This document shows, one piece after another, positions 21,064 to 21,128 of a DNA stretch of 21,128 bases. The DNA is taken from positions 1 to 21,128 of the IMG/VR virus record IMGVR_UViG_3300020411_003556; one strand, written 5' to 3'. The translations under genes were made by a program, and so were the position numbers. The notes beneath the pieces are model-generated. The model worked only from the letters and a program-made list of their open reading frames with translations. It ran no database searches and was not told where the DNA came from. This stretch comes from a virus. Position 1 is the first letter of the stretch. The number at the start of each line of letters is the position of its first letter.

Positions 21064-21128
21064 TTGGCTGCCAGTAGTACAAACAAGATGCCGCTGTTGA
21101 TAGACAGACCGCTGCATTCTTTCGCAAG
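21064..21128 (+). CDS. 5' end of a further gene (truncated at window edge)
   Basis: A TTG at 21064 opens a frame that continues past the edge: (M)AASSTNKMPLLIDRPLHSFAK. GAGGTATTAA (21053-21062) precedes it, nearly the same as AAGGTATTAA before the decoration gene, which supports TTG as the start; ATG 21085 is the alternative. Too short to identify; probably the next neck or tail gene. Confidence 0.6.
   Translation, partial: MAASSTNKMPLLIDRPLHSFA

Overview
The window is a virion-morphogenesis and lysis segment of a tailed double-stranded DNA phage (Caudoviricetes). A large terminase, a portal protein, a Pro/Gln/Ala-rich scaffold candidate, a major capsid protein, a three-domain endolysin and a tail-fibre-like protein are recognisable. 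There is no integrase, tRNA or host gene. The DNA is AT-rich (25 of 60 bases are G or C at 10501-10560), genes are tightly packed, and many stops and starts overlap or lie within 3 nt. Together with the membrane-active, glycine-zipper and coiled-coil proteins typical of a podovirus ejection apparatus, this suggests a short-tailed, possibly aquatic or cyanobacterial phage. The host cannot be fixed from this sequence.

Layout. 1-6113 (+): a co-oriented run of unrecognised proteins, several with Gly-rich hydrophobic segments or coiled coils, ending in a protein with nine exact-length 11-residue repeats; I infer internal-core or DNA-ejection proteins. 6114-6975 (+): a putative small terminase and a one-TM holin candidate, a T7-like order. 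6983-7930 (-): an isolated antisense gene of unknown role. 8003-12380 (+): large terminase, portal and scaffold; the last two overlap by 512 bp in different frames, in a locally GC-rich patch, and the block ends in a strong terminator. 12416-14137 (+): a small acidic protein, another small protein, and a GH24 + SH3-like + M15 endolysin whose N-terminus lies out of frame over its neighbour. 14134-16762 (-): tail-fibre-like protein, a second probable virion protein with a 4-codon leader ORF, a 120-nt structured intergenic region, and a LAGLIDADG-type endonuclease split into two overlapping ORFs. 16843-21128 (+): major capsid protein, decoration-like protein, terminator, a ComEA-like HhH protein, and probable head-tail connector genes running off the end.

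How they work together: TerS/TerL package DNA through the portal, scaffold and capsid protein build the prohead, and the HhH-to-20536 genes probably complete the neck. The first 6 kb probably supplies ejected core proteins, and holin plus endolysin release progeny. The usual portal-scaffold-capsid order is broken by about 4.4 kb of lysis, tail and endonuclease genes. No stretch longer than about 170 bases lacks a gene; the longest (15410-15579) carries the structured region.
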